Below are positions 19,197-28,286 of a stretch of 64,000 bases of DNA, one piece after another. Position numbers and translations under genes: made by a program. Source of the stretch: Pseudomonas sp. RC10 (GTDB lineage Bacteria; Pseudomonadota; Gammaproteobacteria; Pseudomonadales; Pseudomonadaceae); assembly GCF_038397775.1 (NCBI RefSeq), contig NZ_CP151650.1, forward strand, positions 744,001 through 808,000. The letters run 5' to 3'. The notes beneath the pieces were generated by a model. That model was not told the origin of the DNA and did not search any database. It worked only from the letters and a program-made list of their open reading frames with translations. Position 1 is the first letter of the stretch; the number at the start of each line of letters is the position of its first letter.

Positions 19197-19511
19197 ATGC
19201 AAAAGATTCGTCGTGACGACGAGATCATCGTGATCGCCGGCAAAGACAAAGGTAAGCGCGGTAAGGTGCTCAAGGTTCTCGCTGACGACCGTTTGGTCGT
19301 TGGTGGGATTAACCTGGTGAAGCGTCATACCAAGCCTAACCCGATGTCGGGCGTACAGGGCGGTATCGTCGAGAAAGAAGCGCCACTGCACGCTTCCAAC
19401 GTCGCCATTTTCAACGGCGCAACCAACAAGGCTGACCGCGTTGGTTTCAAAGTTGAAGACGGCAAAAAAATTCGTGTCTTCAAGTCGACCCAAAAAGCGG
19501 TTGATGCTTGA
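19197..19511 (+). CDS. rplX: 50S ribosomal protein L24
   Basis: This 104-residue assembly-initiator protein has the KOW motif [18 protein letters not shown], then [11 protein letters not shown]. An AAGGAG ribosome site precedes the ATG. It sits between rplN and rplE as usual. Confidence 0.97.
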   Translation: MQKIRRDDEIIVIAGKDKGKRGKVLKVLADDRLVVGGINLVKRHTKPNPMSGVQGGIVEKEAPLHASNVAIFNGATNKADRVGFKVEDGKKIRVFKSTQKAVDA

Positions 19512-19531
19512 ACACTGCTAGGTAGAAGACC

Positions 19532-20071
19532 ATGGCACGACTGAAAGAGATTTACTGGAAGGAAATCGCACCGAAGCTTAAGGAAGAACTTAAGCTGTCG
19601 AACGTGATGGAAGTTCCACGCGTAACAAAGATCACCCTGAACATGGGTCTCGGCGAAGCAATCGGCGACAAAAAAGTCATCGAGCATGCTGTTGCTGACC
19701 TGGAAAAGATCACCGGCCAGAAAGTCGTTGTGACCTACGCTCGTAAATCCATCGCTGGCTTCAAAGTCCGCGAAGGCTGGCCGATCGGCGTCAAAGTGAC
19801 TCTGCGCCGTGAGCGTATGTATGAATTCCTGGATCGTCTGCTGTCGATCTCCCTGCCTCGGGTTCGCGACTTCCGCGGCCTGAATGCCAAGTCCTTCGAT
19901 GGTCGTGGCAACTACAGCATGGGCGTGAAAGAGCAGATCATTTTCCCGGAAATCGACTACGACAAGATCGATGCCCTGCGCGGTCTGGACATTACCCTGA
20001 CCACCACTGCTCGTACGGACGAAGAAGGTCGCGCATTGCTGCGTGCTTTCAAGTTCCCGTTCCGCAACTGA
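19532..20071 (+). CDS. rplE: 50S ribosomal protein L5
   Basis: This 179-residue protein binds 5S rRNA and touches the P-site tRNA. It shows [34 protein letters not shown] and [15 protein letters not shown]. In E. coli the S8 repressor site is near the start of this gene; I did not test for that fold here. Confidence 0.97.
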
Positions 20072-20084
20072 TTGGAGTAGGACC

Positions 20085-20390
20085 ATGGCCAAGAAGAGCA
20101 TGAAAAACCGTGAGCTGAAGCGTCAGCTCACCGTTGCCAAGTACGCCACCAAGCGTGCAGCACTGAAAGCAATCATCGTCGATCTGAACGCAAGTCCAGA
20201 AGCGCGTTGGGAAGCTACCGTTGCGCTGCAGAAGCAACCACGTGACGCAAGCGCATCGCGCATGCGTAACCGTTGCCGCCTGACTGGTCGTCCGCACGGC
20301 GTTTACCGCAAGTTCGGCCTCGGCCGTAACAAGCTGCGTGAAGCTGCAATGCGTGGTGACGTACCAGGTCTGGTTAAAGCCAGCTGGTAA
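20085..20390 (+). CDS. rpsN: 30S ribosomal protein S14
   Basis: This 101-residue protein belongs to the long, zinc-free S14 type: it lacks the CxxC pairs and reads [20 protein letters not shown]. The ATG at 20085 ([13 protein letters not shown]) with GGAG upstream was chosen over an extension into rplE. It is followed by a hairpin/promoter module, so it ends one transcription segment. Confidence 0.97.
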
Positions 20391-20455
20391 GCCGAACTTC
20401 TCGTGTTATGAGGGCAGGTTTCTTCGGAAACCGACCGGCGTAACACTTGAATTGG

Positions 20456-20481
20456 AATCAAGCCCCTTTTGGGGCTTGATT
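20456..20481 (+). terminator. Hairpin after rpsN, likely partial terminator
   Basis: AATCAAGCCCC (20456–20466) pairs perfectly over 11 bases with GGGGCTTGATT (20471–20481) around a TTTT loop. The bases after it (CGTTTCTGG) hold only a weak T-run, so termination may be partial. Its 3' arm contains the -35 box of the promoter that follows. Confidence 0.6.
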
Positions 20482-20504
20482 CGTTTCTGGCGTACGTCTA
20501 GAAT
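20476..20504 (+). promoter_or_regulatory. Putative sigma70 promoter before rpsH
   Basis: TTGATT (20476–20481), a 17-base spacer and TAGAAT (20499–20504) lie 100 bases before rpsH. The -10 region TAGAATTGC is the same as at the S10 promoter. This would give the rpsH–rpmJ segment its own promoter inside the ribosomal protein cluster. Confidence 0.6.
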
Positions 20505-20603
20505 TGCCGGCTCGCCAGAGCCCGTGTCCGCACGTGGCCGTGTTTTTGTGGCGACAAGCAGTAGCCGTAAGGCTAATTATTTTGTATTAGGAGCGTCTAG
20601 CCC

Positions 20604-20996
20604 ATGAGTATGCAGGACCCGTTAGCGGACATGCTAACTCGTATCCGTAATGCCCAGATGGCCGAAAAGCCCGTCGTAAGCATGCCATCCTCCACTTTGA
20701 AGGTGGCTGTAGCCAAAGTCCTGAAGGACGAAGGTTACATTGCGGGTTATCAGATCAGCAGCGAAACCAAGCCCTTGCTGTCTATCGAGCTGAAATACTT
20801 CGAAGGCCGTCCGGTTATCGAAGAAGTCAAGCGCGTTAGTCGTCCAGGCCTGCGTCAGTACAAGTCCGTCGATGATCTGCCAAAAGTTCGTGGCGGTCTC
20901 GGTGTGTCTATCGTCTCCACCAACAAAGGTGTGATGACGGATCGTGCTGCGCGCGCTGCCGGTGTCGGCGGCGAAGTGCTTTGCACAGTGTTCTAA
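20604..20996 (+). CDS. rpsH: 30S ribosomal protein S8
   Basis: This 130-residue protein binds 16S rRNA helix 21 and, in enterobacteria, represses the spc operon. It starts [18 protein letters not shown] and ends with the family C-terminus [11 protein letters not shown]. It is the first gene after an internal promoter, an arrangement unlike E. coli, where rpsH is internal to spc. Confidence 0.97.
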   Translation: MSMQDPLADMLTRIRNAQMAEKPVVSMPSSTLKVAVAKVLKDEGYIAGYQISSETKPLLSIELKYFEGRPVIEEVKRVSRPGLRQYKSVDDLPKVRGGLGVSIVSTNKGVMTDRAARAAGVGGEVLCTVF

Positions 20997-21008
20997 GGGG
21001 GGATAAGC

Positions 21009-21542
21009 ATGTCACGCGTAGCTAAGAACCCCGTTAAGTTGCCAGCAGGCGTCGAAGTTAAACTCGTCGGCCAGCAGCTTTCGGTGAAGGGTGCAAAAGG
21101 CACTCTGGACCTGAACATTCATTCGTCCGTTGAAATTGTTGAAGAAGCTGGTGAGCTGCGTTTTGCTGCTCGTAACGGCGATCAACAGACTCGCGCAATG
21201 GCCGGTACCACTCGTGCGTTGGTAAACAACATGGTCCAAGGCGTAAGCCAAGGCTTCGAGCGTAAGCTCCAGCTGGTCGGTGTTGGTTACAAAGCGCAAG
21301 CAAAAGGCACGGTGCTGAACCTGGCCCTTGGCTTCTCGCACCCAGTGGACTACGAATTGCCAGCAGGCATCACCGCTGAGACTCCCAACCAAACCGATAT
21401 CTTAATCCGTGGTATCGACAAGCAGTTGGTTGGTCAAGTGGCCGCTGAGATCCGCGACTTCCGCCGTCCAGAGCCATACAAAGGCAAAGGCGTGCGTTAC
21501 GCGGACGAAGTCGTCCGTCGTAAAGAAGCCAAGAAGAAGTAG
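21009..21542 (+). CDS. rplF: 50S ribosomal protein L6
   Basis: This 177-residue protein lies near the sarcin–ricin loop. It has the two repeated L6 domains and the C-terminal signature [16 protein letters not shown]. The length matches the family. Its stop is ten bases before rplR. Confidence 0.97.
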   Translation: MSRVAKNPVKLPAGVEVKLVGQQLSVKGAKGTLDLNIHSSVEIVEEAGELRFAARNGDQQTRAMAGTTRALVNNMVQGVSQGFERKLQLVGVGYKAQAKGTVLNLALGFSHPVDYELPAGITAETPNQTDILIRGIDKQLVGQVAAEIRDFRRPEPYKGKGVRYADEVVRRKEAKKK

Positions 21543-21552
21543 GGCATAGCAA

Positions 21553-21903
21553 ATGACCGTCAAAAAAGTTACCCGACTGCGTCGCGCTCGCAAAGCACGC
21601 CTGAAAATGCACGAACTCGAAGTCGTGCGTCTCTGCGTGTACCGCTCTTCGCAGCACATTTATGCCCAGGTCATTTCGGCCGACGGCAGCAAAGTCCTGG
21701 CAAATGCCTCGACTTTGGACAAAGAACTGCGTGATGGCGCCACTGGCAACATCGACGCGGCCACTAAAGTTGGCCAGCTGATCGCTGAGCGTGCGAAAGC
21801 CGCCGGTGTATCGCAAGTGGCTTTTGATCGTTCCGGCTTCAAGTACCACGGTCGCGTCAAGGCGCTGGCTGATGCTGCTCGTGAAGGCGGGCTGGAGTTC
21901 TAA
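21553..21903 (+). CDS. rplR: 50S ribosomal protein L18
   Basis: This 116-residue protein carries 5S rRNA into the large subunit with L5. It shows [20 protein letters not shown] and ends in [17 protein letters not shown], the conserved 5S-binding end. It sits four bases before rpsE. Confidence 0.97.
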   Translation: MTVKKVTRLRRARKARLKMHELEVVRLCVYRSSQHIYAQVISADGSKVLANASTLDKELRDGATGNIDAATKVGQLIAERAKAAGVSQVAFDRSGFKYHGRVKALADAAREGGLEF

Positions 21904-21906
21904 GTT

Positions 21907-22407
21907 ATGGCAAATAACGACCAAAAACGCGACGAAGGCTACATCGAGAAGCTGGTTCAAGTTAATCGCGTAGCAAAAACCGTAAAAGGCGGCCGTATCT
22001 TCACTTTCACCGCGTTGACCGTGGTTGGTGATGGTAAGGGCCGTGTTGGCTTCGGCCGTGGCAAGTCGCGTGAAGTGCCTGCTGCGATCCAGAAGGCAAT
22101 GGAAGCTGCTCGCCGCAACATGATCCAAGTTGATCTGAACGGCACCACTCTGCAGTACGCCATGAAGTCCGCTCACGGCGCTTCGAAGGTTTACATGCAG
22201 CCTGCTTCTGAAGGTACTGGCATCATCGCCGGCGGCGCAATGCGTGCTGTCCTGGAAGTTGCTGGCGTTCAGAACGTTCTGGCCAAGTGCTACGGTTCGA
22301 CCAACCCGGTCAACGTTGTTCACGCAACGTTCAAGGGTTTGAAGGCCATGCAGTCTCCTGAGTCCATCGCTGCCAAGCGCGGCTTGAACGTTGAGGAGAT
22401 CATCTGA
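21907..22407 (+). CDS. rpsE: 30S ribosomal protein S5
   Basis: This 166-residue protein contributes to decoding accuracy and the mRNA entry helicase. The N-terminal dsRBD-like domain contains [16 protein letters not shown] and [19 protein letters not shown]. The spectinomycin loop region (VKGGRI) is of wild type. The length is normal. Confidence 0.97.
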   Translation: MANNDQKRDEGYIEKLVQVNRVAKTVKGGRIFTFTALTVVGDGKGRVGFGRGKSREVPAAIQKAMEAARRNMIQVDLNGTTLQYAMKSAHGASKVYMQPASEGTGIIAGGAMRAVLEVAGVQNVLAKCYGSTNPVNVVHATFKGLKAMQSPESIAAKRGLNVEEII

Positions 22408-22409
22408 TC

Positions 22410-22586
22410 ATGGCTACCGTTAAAGTTACTTTGATCAAAAGCATGACCGGCCGCATCCCTAACCACAAACTGTGCGTTAAGGGTCTGGGTCTGCGTCGCA
22501 TCGGTCACACTGTAGAAGTCGCTGATACCCCGGAAAACCGTGGGATGATCAACAAGGCTTACTACATGCTGCGAGTCGAGGGTTAA
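22410..22586 (+). CDS. rpmD: 50S ribosomal protein L30
   Basis: This is a 58-residue protein read directly from the sequence: ATG at 22410, TAA at 22584–22586. It begins [19 protein letters not shown] and contains [15 protein letters not shown], both L30 signatures. It lies two bases after the rpsE stop and three before rplO. Confidence 0.96.
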   Translation: MATVKVTLIKSMTGRIPNHKLCVKGLGLRRIGHTVEVADTPENRGMINKAYYMLRVEG

Positions 22587-22589
22587 TCG

Positions 22590-23021
22590 ATGAAACTCAA
22601 TGATCTGAGTCCTGCGCCGGGTTCCCGTCGCGAGAAGCATCGTCCGGGCCGTGGTATCGGTAGTGGTTTGGGTAAGACTGGTGGCCGCGGCCACAAAGGT
22701 CAGACCTCCCGCTCCGGTGGCACCATCGCTCCGGGCTTCGAAGGCGGCCAACAGCCGTTGCATCGTCGTCTGCCTAAGTTCGGCTTCGTCTCTTTGAAGG
22801 CTATGGATCGTGCAGAAGTTCGCACCTCCGAGCTGGCTAAAGTGGAAGGCGTCGTAACTGTGCAGTCCCTGAAGGATGCCAACGTGATCAACCAAAACGT
22901 ACAGCGCGTGAAAATCATGCTGTCCGGTGAGGTTACTCGCGCGGTCACCCTCAAAGGTATCGCAGCCACCAAAGGTGCGCGTGCGGCTATCGAAGCAGCT
23001 GGCGGCAAATTCGAGGAATAA
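22590..23021 (+). CDS. rplO: 50S ribosomal protein L15
   Basis: This 143-residue late assembly protein of the large subunit has the glycine- and arginine-rich N-terminus [19 protein letters not shown] and [17 protein letters not shown]. Its TAA is directly followed by the secY ATG with no gap, suggesting coupling. Confidence 0.97.
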   Translation: MKLNDLSPAPGSRREKHRPGRGIGSGLGKTGGRGHKGQTSRSGGTIAPGFEGGQQPLHRRLPKFGFVSLKAMDRAEVRTSELAKVEGVVTVQSLKDANVINQNVQRVKIMLSGEVTRAVTLKGIAATKGARAAIEAAGGKFEE

Positions 23022-24353
23022 ATGGCTAAGCAAGGTGCTCTCTCAGCGCTCAGCAAAAGCGGCGGGTTGTCCGAGCTCTGGGCTCGTCTGCGTTTTCTGT
23101 TCCTGGCGATTATCGTCTATCGGATCGGTGCGCATATCCCAGTTCCAGGTATCAACCCCGACCGGCTGGCGGACCTGTTTCGACAGAATGAGGGGACCAT
23201 TCTTAGCTTGTTCAACATGTTTTCCGGTGGTGCGCTGGAGCGCATGAGCATCTTTGCGTTGGGGATCATGCCGTACATTTCGGCGTCGATCATCATGCAG
23301 CTCATGACCGCTGTCAGCCCACAGCTGGAGCAGTTGAAGAAGGAAGGTGAGGCTGGTCGTCGTAAGATCAGCCAATACACCCGCTATGGCACCGTTGTAC
23401 TGGCCCTGGTTCAAGCTATTGGCATGTCCATTGGCTTGGCGGGTCAGGGCGTCGCTTTTTCTGCAGATATCGGCTTCCACTTCGTGGCGGTTACCACCTT
23501 CGTGGCAGGTGCCTTGTTCATGATGTGGCTGGGCGAGCAGATCACAGAGCGCGGTGTTGGTAACGGTATCTCGATGTTGATTTTTTCGGGTATCGTCGCC
23601 GGTCTTCCGAGGGCTATCGGGCAGTCTTTCGAGTCTGCACGTCAGGGTGATATCAACATTTTCGCTCTGGTCGCCATCGGTTTGCTGGCAGTAGCGATCA
23701 TCGGTTTTGTGGTGTTCATTGAGCGTGGTCAGCGTCGTATCGCTGTTCACTACGCCAAGCGTCAGCAGGGCCGTAAGGTCTTTGCAGCGCAGACCAGCCA
23801 CTTGCCGCTGAAAGTGAACATGGCTGGCGTAATTCCGGCCATTTTTGCGAGCAGCATCTTGCTGTTTCCGGCTTCGTTGGGTGCCTGGTTCGGTCAGTCT
23901 GAAGGTATGGGCTGGTTGCAGGACATCTCGCAGTCGATCGCTCCTGGTCAGCCGTTGAATATTCTGCTGTTTAGTGCAGGGATTATTTTCTTCTGCTTCT
24001 TCTATACGGCGTTGATGTTCAATCCGAAAGACGTAGCGGAAAACCTGAAGAAGTCCGGTGCCTTTATTCCAGGTATCCGTCCTGGTGAGCAGTCGGCACG
24101 CTATATCGATGGCGTTTTGACTCGTCTGACCATGTTCGGTGCTCTATATATGATGGCCGTGTGCTTGTTGCCCCAGTTTTTGGTGGTGGCTGCAAACGTG
24201 CCGTTCTACCTTGGCGGGACCTCGTTGCTGATCGTGGTCGTGGTTGTGATGGACTTCATGTCCCAAGTGCAATCTCACCTCGTTTCGCACCAGTATGAAT
24301 CCCTGATGAAGAAAGCCAACCTGAAGGGCTACGGCAGCGGCATGCTGCGCTGA
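23022..24353 (+). CDS. secY: Protein translocase subunit SecY
   Basis: This 443-residue inner-membrane protein forms the protein-conducting channel with SecE and SecG. Ten hydrophobic segments are visible across the length. Family motifs include [20 protein letters not shown] and [11 protein letters not shown] near the start, and the C-terminal cytoplasmic end [16 protein letters not shown]. It is translated directly after L15, the usual place in the spc group. Confidence 0.98.
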
Positions 24354-24381
24354 AGCACCCATAAGGTTCGAGGAGTTGGTG

Positions 24382-24498
24382 ATGAAAGTTCGTGCATCGG
24401 TGAAAAAGCTGTGCCGCAACTGCAAGATTATTCGCCGCGAAGGTGTTGTTCGAGTAATTTGCAGCGCGGAACCACGTCACAAGCAGCGCCAAGGCTGA
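24382..24498 (+). CDS. rpmJ: 50S ribosomal protein L36, zinc-binding type
   Basis: This is a 38-residue protein read directly: ATG at 24382, TGA at 24496–24498. It starts [19 protein letters not shown] and retains the zinc ligands Cys11, Cys14, Cys27 and His32. AGGAG (24371–24375) precedes it. Because it is the C+ form it needs zinc; many pseudomonads also hold a zinc-free paralogue elsewhere. Confidence 0.95.
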
Positions 24499-24516
24499 GT
24501 GTGATCTGTGCTAAAA

Positions 24517-24542
24517 GCCCAGCAGCTAGTGCGCTGCTGGGT
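24517..24542 (+). terminator. Hairpin after rpmJ, likely partial terminator
   Basis: GCCCAGCAGC (24517–24526) pairs with GCTGCTGGGT (24533–24542) around a six-base loop, then TGATTATTTGTTATT. The T-run is interrupted, so it may be a partial terminator or an RNA element of the alpha operon. It abuts the next promoter. Confidence 0.55.
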
Positions 24543-24570
24543 TGATTATTTGTTATTACAGCGATATTAT
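24542..24570 (+). promoter_or_regulatory. Putative sigma70 promoter of the alpha operon
   Basis: TTGATT (24542–24547), a 17-base spacer and TATTAT (24565–24570) lie 60 bases before rpsM. The -35 box begins at the last base of the hairpin's 3' arm, the same layout as before rpsH. It would drive rpsM–rpsK–rpsD–rpoA–rplQ. Confidence 0.6.
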
Positions 24571-24629
24571 CTCGCGCCCTATTTCTTGGCTTCCGGGGCG
24601 TAGGTAGCTGTCAATTGGAGTCCCACTGA

Positions 24630-24986
24630 ATGGCCCGTATTGCAGGCGTTAACATTCCAGATAACAAGCATACTGTTATCTCGCTGACCTACATCTATGG
24701 TGTTGGTCGCACGACTGCACAGAAAATCTGTGCTACCACCGGGGTTAACCCGGCGGCGAAGATCAAAGATCTGAGCGATGAGCAGATTGAACAGCTGCGT
24801 GGCGAAGTCGCGAAGTTCACCACTGAAGGTGACCTGCGTCGCGAAATCAACATGAAAATCAAGCGCTTGATGGATCTCGGTTGCTACCGCGGTCTGCGTC
24901 ATCGTCGCGGTCTTCCAGTACGCGGTCAGCGTACCAAGACCAACGCGCGTACCCGTAAAGGTCCGCGTAAGCCGATCCGCAAGTAA
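24630..24986 (+). CDS. rpsM: 30S ribosomal protein S13
   Basis: This 118-residue protein of the head forms bridges to the large subunit and contacts the P-site tRNA. It shows [20 protein letters not shown], the [11 protein letters not shown] helix–hairpin and the basic tail ending GPRKPIRK. It is the first gene of the alpha operon. Confidence 0.97.
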   Translation: MARIAGVNIPDNKHTVISLTYIYGVGRTTAQKICATTGVNPAAKIKDLSDEQIEQLRGEVAKFTTEGDLRREINMKIKRLMDLGCYRGLRHRRGLPVRGQRTKTNARTRKGPRKPIRK

Positions 24987-25016
24987 TCGCCCCAGCGAAT
25001 CGACAGGAATTAAATC

Positions 25017-25406
25017 ATGGCAAAACCTGCTGCTCGTCCTCGTAAAAAAGTTAAAAAGACAGTGGTTGATGGCATCGCCCACATCCATGCTTCTTTTAAC
25101 AACACCATCGTGACCATCACCGACCGTCAAGGTAACGCTCTTTCCTGGGCTACCTCCGGTGGTTCGGGTTTCCGCGGTTCCCGCAAGTCCACCCCGTTCG
25201 CTGCTCAAGTAGCTGCTGAGCGTGCTGGTCAAGCTGCGCTGGAATACGGCCTGAAAAACCTCGACGTTAACGTCAAAGGTCCAGGTCCAGGTCGTGAATC
25301 TGCTGTCCGTGCTTTGAACGGCTGTGGCTACAAGATCGCCAGCATCACCGACGTGACGCCAATCCCGCACAACGGGTGCCGTCCGCCGAAGAAGCGCCGC
25401 GTGTAA
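25017..25406 (+). CDS. rpsK: 30S ribosomal protein S11
   Basis: This 129-residue platform protein is next to the mRNA exit. It shows [20 protein letters not shown] and ends with [13 protein letters not shown]. The family's Asn-Gly near residue 119, an isoaspartate site in E. coli, is present in that end. Confidence 0.97.
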   Translation: MAKPAARPRKKVKKTVVDGIAHIHASFNNTIVTITDRQGNALSWATSGGSGFRGSRKSTPFAAQVAAERAGQAALEYGLKNLDVNVKGPGPGRESAVRALNGCGYKIASITDVTPIPHNGCRPPKKRRV

Positions 25407-25424
25407 TCCAGGAGATTGTAAAGA

Positions 25425-26045
25425 ATGGCTCGTTACATTGGTCCAAAATGCAAACTCGCTCGTCGCGAAGGCACCGATCTCTTCCTGAAGAGCGGCGTGC
25501 GCGCTATCGAATCGAAGTGCAACATTGAAGCAGCACCTGGTATCCACGGTCAGCGCCGCGGTCGCCAGTCCGACTACGGCACCCAGCTGCGTGAAAAGCA
25601 GAAAGTCCGTCGTATCTATGGCGTTCTCGAGCGTCAGTTCAGCGGTTACTACAAAGAAGCTGCCGGCAAGAAAGGCGCTACTGGTGAGAACCTGCTGCAA
25701 CTGCTCGAATGCCGTCTGGACAACGTCGTATACCGTATGGGTTTCGGCTCCACTCGTGCCGAATCTCGTCAGCTGGTATCGCACAAGTCGGTTAGCGTAA
25801 ACGGTAAAACCGTTAACGTTCCGTCCTACCAGGTTCGTGCTGGTGACGTAGTAGCTATTCGCGAAAAAGCGAAAAACCAACTGCGTATCGTCCAGGCTCT
25901 CGATCTGTGTGCCCAACGTGGCCGCGTAGAATGGGTAGAAGTAGACACTGAGAAAAAATCTGGCGTCTTCAAAAGCGTTCCAGCTCGCAGTGATCTGTCC
26001 GCCGACATCAACGAAAGCCTGATTGTCGAGCTCTACTCCAAGTAA
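25425..26045 (+). CDS. rpsD: 30S ribosomal protein S4
   Basis: This 206-residue primary 16S rRNA binder affects accuracy and, in E. coli, represses the alpha operon by binding its leader. It begins [20 protein letters not shown] and has the S4 fold [20 protein letters not shown]. The length is normal. Confidence 0.98.
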   Translation: MARYIGPKCKLARREGTDLFLKSGVRAIESKCNIEAAPGIHGQRRGRQSDYGTQLREKQKVRRIYGVLERQFSGYYKEAAGKKGATGENLLQLLECRLDNVVYRMGFGSTRAESRQLVSHKSVSVNGKTVNVPSYQVRAGDVVAIREKAKNQLRIVQALDLCAQRGRVEWVEVDTEKKSGVFKSVPARSDLSADINESLIVELYSK

Positions 26046-26067
26046 GGGCTAGAAAATAGGTGCATCC

Positions 26068-27069
26068 ATGCAGATTTCGGTAAATGAGTTCCTGACACCC
26101 CGTCACATTGATGTACAGGTTGTCAGTCCAACCCGCGCCAAAATCACTCTCGAGCCTCTCGAGCGTGGTTTCGGCCATACCCTGGGCAACGCGCTGCGCC
26201 GCATCCTGTTGTCCTCCATGCCCGGCTGTGCAGTAGTCGAGGCCGAGATTGACGGTGTACTTCATGAGTACAGCGCCATTGAAGGTGTACAGGAAGATGT
26301 CATTGAAATCCTGTTGAACCTTAAAGGTCTGGCTATCAAGCTGCACGGTCGAGACGAAGTTACGCTGACCTTGTCGAAGAAGGGTTCGGGGGTGGTTACC
26401 GCTGCCGATATTCAGCTGGATCATGATGTCGAGATCGTTAACCCCGATCACGTAATCGCTAACCTGGCGTCTAACGGCGCCCTGAACATGAAGCTCGTTG
26501 TAGCTCGTGGTCGCGGTTATGAACCAGCAGACTCGCGTCAGAGCGACGAAGACGAAAGCCGCAGCATTGGTCGCTTGCAGCTCGACTCTTCGTTCAGCCC
26601 GGTACGTCGTATCGCATACGTGGTGGAAAACGCCCGTGTCGAACAGCGTACCAACCTGGACAAACTGGTTATCGATCTGGAAACCAACGGTACTCTGGAC
26701 CCTGAAGAGGCAATCCGTCGCGCTGCAACCATTCTGCAACAGCAGTTGGCTGCGTTCGTCGACCTCAAAGGTGACAGCGAACCTGTTGTAGTCGAACAGG
26801 AAGACGAGATCGATCCGATCCTGCTTCGTCCGGTTGACGATTTGGAACTGACCGTACGTTCGGCCAACTGCCTTAAGGCGGAGAACATTTACTACATCGG
26901 TGATCTGATCCAGCGCACTGAAGTGGAACTGTTGAAGACTCCGAACCTGGGCAAGAAATCCTTGACCGAAATCAAGGACGTTCTGGCTTCTCGTGGTCTC
27001 TCCCTCGGCATGCGCCTCGACAACTGGCCGCCTGCAAGTCTTAAGAAGGACGACAAGGCGACTGCCTGA
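26068..27069 (+). CDS. rpoA: DNA-directed RNA polymerase subunit alpha
   Basis: This 333-residue subunit dimerises to start polymerase assembly (N-terminal domain with [20 protein letters not shown]) and contacts UP elements and activators through its C-terminal domain ([19 protein letters not shown]). The linker near residues 230–245 is acidic. It lies between rpsD and rplQ as in other proteobacteria. Confidence 0.99.
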   Translation: MQISVNEFLTPRHIDVQVVSPTRAKITLEPLERGFGHTLGNALRRILLSSMPGCAVVEAEIDGVLHEYSAIEGVQEDVIEILLNLKGLAIKLHGRDEVTLTLSKKGSGVVTAADIQLDHDVEIVNPDHVIANLASNGALNMKLVVARGRGYEPADSRQSDEDESRSIGRLQLDSSFSPVRRIAYVVENARVEQRTNLDKLVIDLETNGTLDPEEAIRRAATILQQQLAAFVDLKGDSEPVVVEQEDEIDPILLRPVDDLELTVRSANCLKAENIYYIGDLIQRTEVELLKTPNLGKKSLTEIKDVLASRGLSLGMRLDNWPPASLKKDDKATA

Positions 27070-27111
27070 TCGTCGTAATCACCGAACGTTGTGTTTGGTA
27101 AGGAATGAACC

Positions 27112-27498
27112 ATGCGTCATCGTAAAAGTGGACGTCACCTGAGCCGTACCAGCTCTCACCGCAAGGCCATGTTTCAAAACATGGCGGTGTCGCTGTTCGA
27201 GCACGAGCTGATCAAAACTACCCTGCCGAAAGCCAAGGAACTGCGCCGCGTTGCCGAGCCGCTGATCACTTTGGCCAAGATCGACAGCGTTGCTAACCGC
27301 CGTCTGGCTTTCGACCGTACTCGTTCGAAAGAAATCGTCGGTAAGCTGTTCAACGATCTGGGCAAGCGCTATGCGACCCGTGAGGGTGGCTATCTGCGTA
27401 TCCTGAAGTGCGGTTTCCGCGCTGGCGACAATGCGCCTATGGCGTACGTCGAGCTGGTTGATCGTCCAGTCGGTGGCTCTGTAGAAGCTGCTGAGTAA
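27112..27498 (+). CDS. rplQ: 50S ribosomal protein L17
   Basis: This 128-residue protein at the tunnel exit rim closes the ribosomal cluster. It begins [20 protein letters not shown] and contains [11 protein letters not shown]. The last residues include the family [13 protein letters not shown] strong terminator follows. Confidence 0.97.
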   Translation: MRHRKSGRHLSRTSSHRKAMFQNMAVSLFEHELIKTTLPKAKELRRVAEPLITLAKIDSVANRRLAFDRTRSKEIVGKLFNDLGKRYATREGGYLRILKCGFRAGDNAPMAYVELVDRPVGGSVEAAE

Positions 27499-27513
27499 GA
27501 CATCAGTCTTCAC

Positions 27514-27542
27514 AAAAAACCGGGCCTAGTGCCCGGTTTTTT
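27514..27542 (+). terminator. Intrinsic terminator after rplQ
   Basis: CCGGGC (27520–27525) pairs with GCCCGG (27531–27536), flanked by A-run and T-run that extend the stem (AAAAAA at 27514, TTTTTT at 27537). It ends the alpha operon. The remaining bases up to 27758 show no promoter I can defend. Confidence 0.9.
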
Positions 27543-27758
27543 GTTGCCTGTCATTTAGTTAAATACAACGCGTTATCAGTTGAGCGTGTGGTTATTGCGC
27601 TAATTCTTAGTGATAAAGAGAACTCACCTCATTTACCTGTATTTTTGGCACCAAATGTCACGTAATCGGTGATTTTCTTCAGTTTTCTGCTTCTTGAAAG
27701 GTGACCTGTCGCCAATGTTGGTCCAAACTATCGACTTTCATGAAGGAGATTCACGGCG

Positions 27759-28223
27759 ATGCAAGGCCACCCGGACGTCATCGATTACCTCAACACGCTG
27801 CTGACCGGCGAATTGGCTGCACGCGACCAATATTTCGTCCATTCGCGGATGTATGAGGATTGGGGTTTCACCAAGCTCTACGAGCGTATCAATCATGAAA
27901 TGGAAGAAGAGGCACAACACGCTGATGCGTTAATGCGCCGTATTTTGATGCTTGAAGGGACGCCGCGCATGCGGCCGGACGATCTGGACGTGGGCACCAC
28001 CGTGCCTGAGATGCTCGCCAGCGATCTTCGTCTCGAATACAAGGTCCGCGCAGCATTGTGCAAAGGCATCGCGCTCTGTGAGCAGCACAAGGACTATGTG
28101 AGTCGTGACATCCTGCGTGTTCAACTGGCCGATACAGAAGAAGACCACACCTACTGGCTCGAAAAGCAGATGGGTTTGATCAAGTCCATTGGCCTGGAAA
28201 ATTATCTGCAATCGCAGTTCTGA
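27759..28223 (+). CDS. ftnA: Bacterioferritin-family ferritin, FtnA-like (no haem Met52)
   Basis: This 154-residue iron-storage protein should form a 24-subunit shell that oxidises Fe(II) and stores the mineral. The ferroxidase ligands are present: Glu18, Glu51, His54, Glu93, Glu127 and His130. The haem-ligand methionine of bacterioferritins (Met52 in E. coli Bfr) is Ala52 here, in [11 protein letters not shown]. The P. aeruginosa protein from the matching locus was renamed FtnA because it does not bind haem; I infer the same here. AAGGAG at 27743–27748 sets the start. In P. aeruginosa katA lies between rplQ and this gene (from memory); it is absent here. Confidence 0.9.
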   Translation: MQGHPDVIDYLNTLLTGELAARDQYFVHSRMYEDWGFTKLYERINHEMEEEAQHADALMRRILMLEGTPRMRPDDLDVGTTVPEMLASDLRLEYKVRAALCKGIALCEQHKDYVSRDILRVQLADTEEDHTYWLEKQMGLIKSIGLENYLQSQF

Positions 28224-28231
28224 TTCAGCTT

Positions 28232-28270
28232 AAAAAGCCCCTGTCATGCTCGCCATGACAGGGGCTTTTT
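28232..28270. terminator. Bidirectional terminator between ferritin gene and uvrA
   Basis: AAAAAGCCCCTGTCATG (28232–28248) pairs perfectly with CATGACAGGGGCTTTTT (28254–28270) around CTCGC. A and T runs on both sides make it work for both converging genes. Confidence 0.93.
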
Positions 28271-28286
28271 CGTTTTTACGCGGTGA

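Noticed and set aside
27543..27758. Fur box or promoter before the ferritin gene
   Set aside because: I looked for a 19-base Fur palindrome and for -35/-10 pairs and found nothing above chance.
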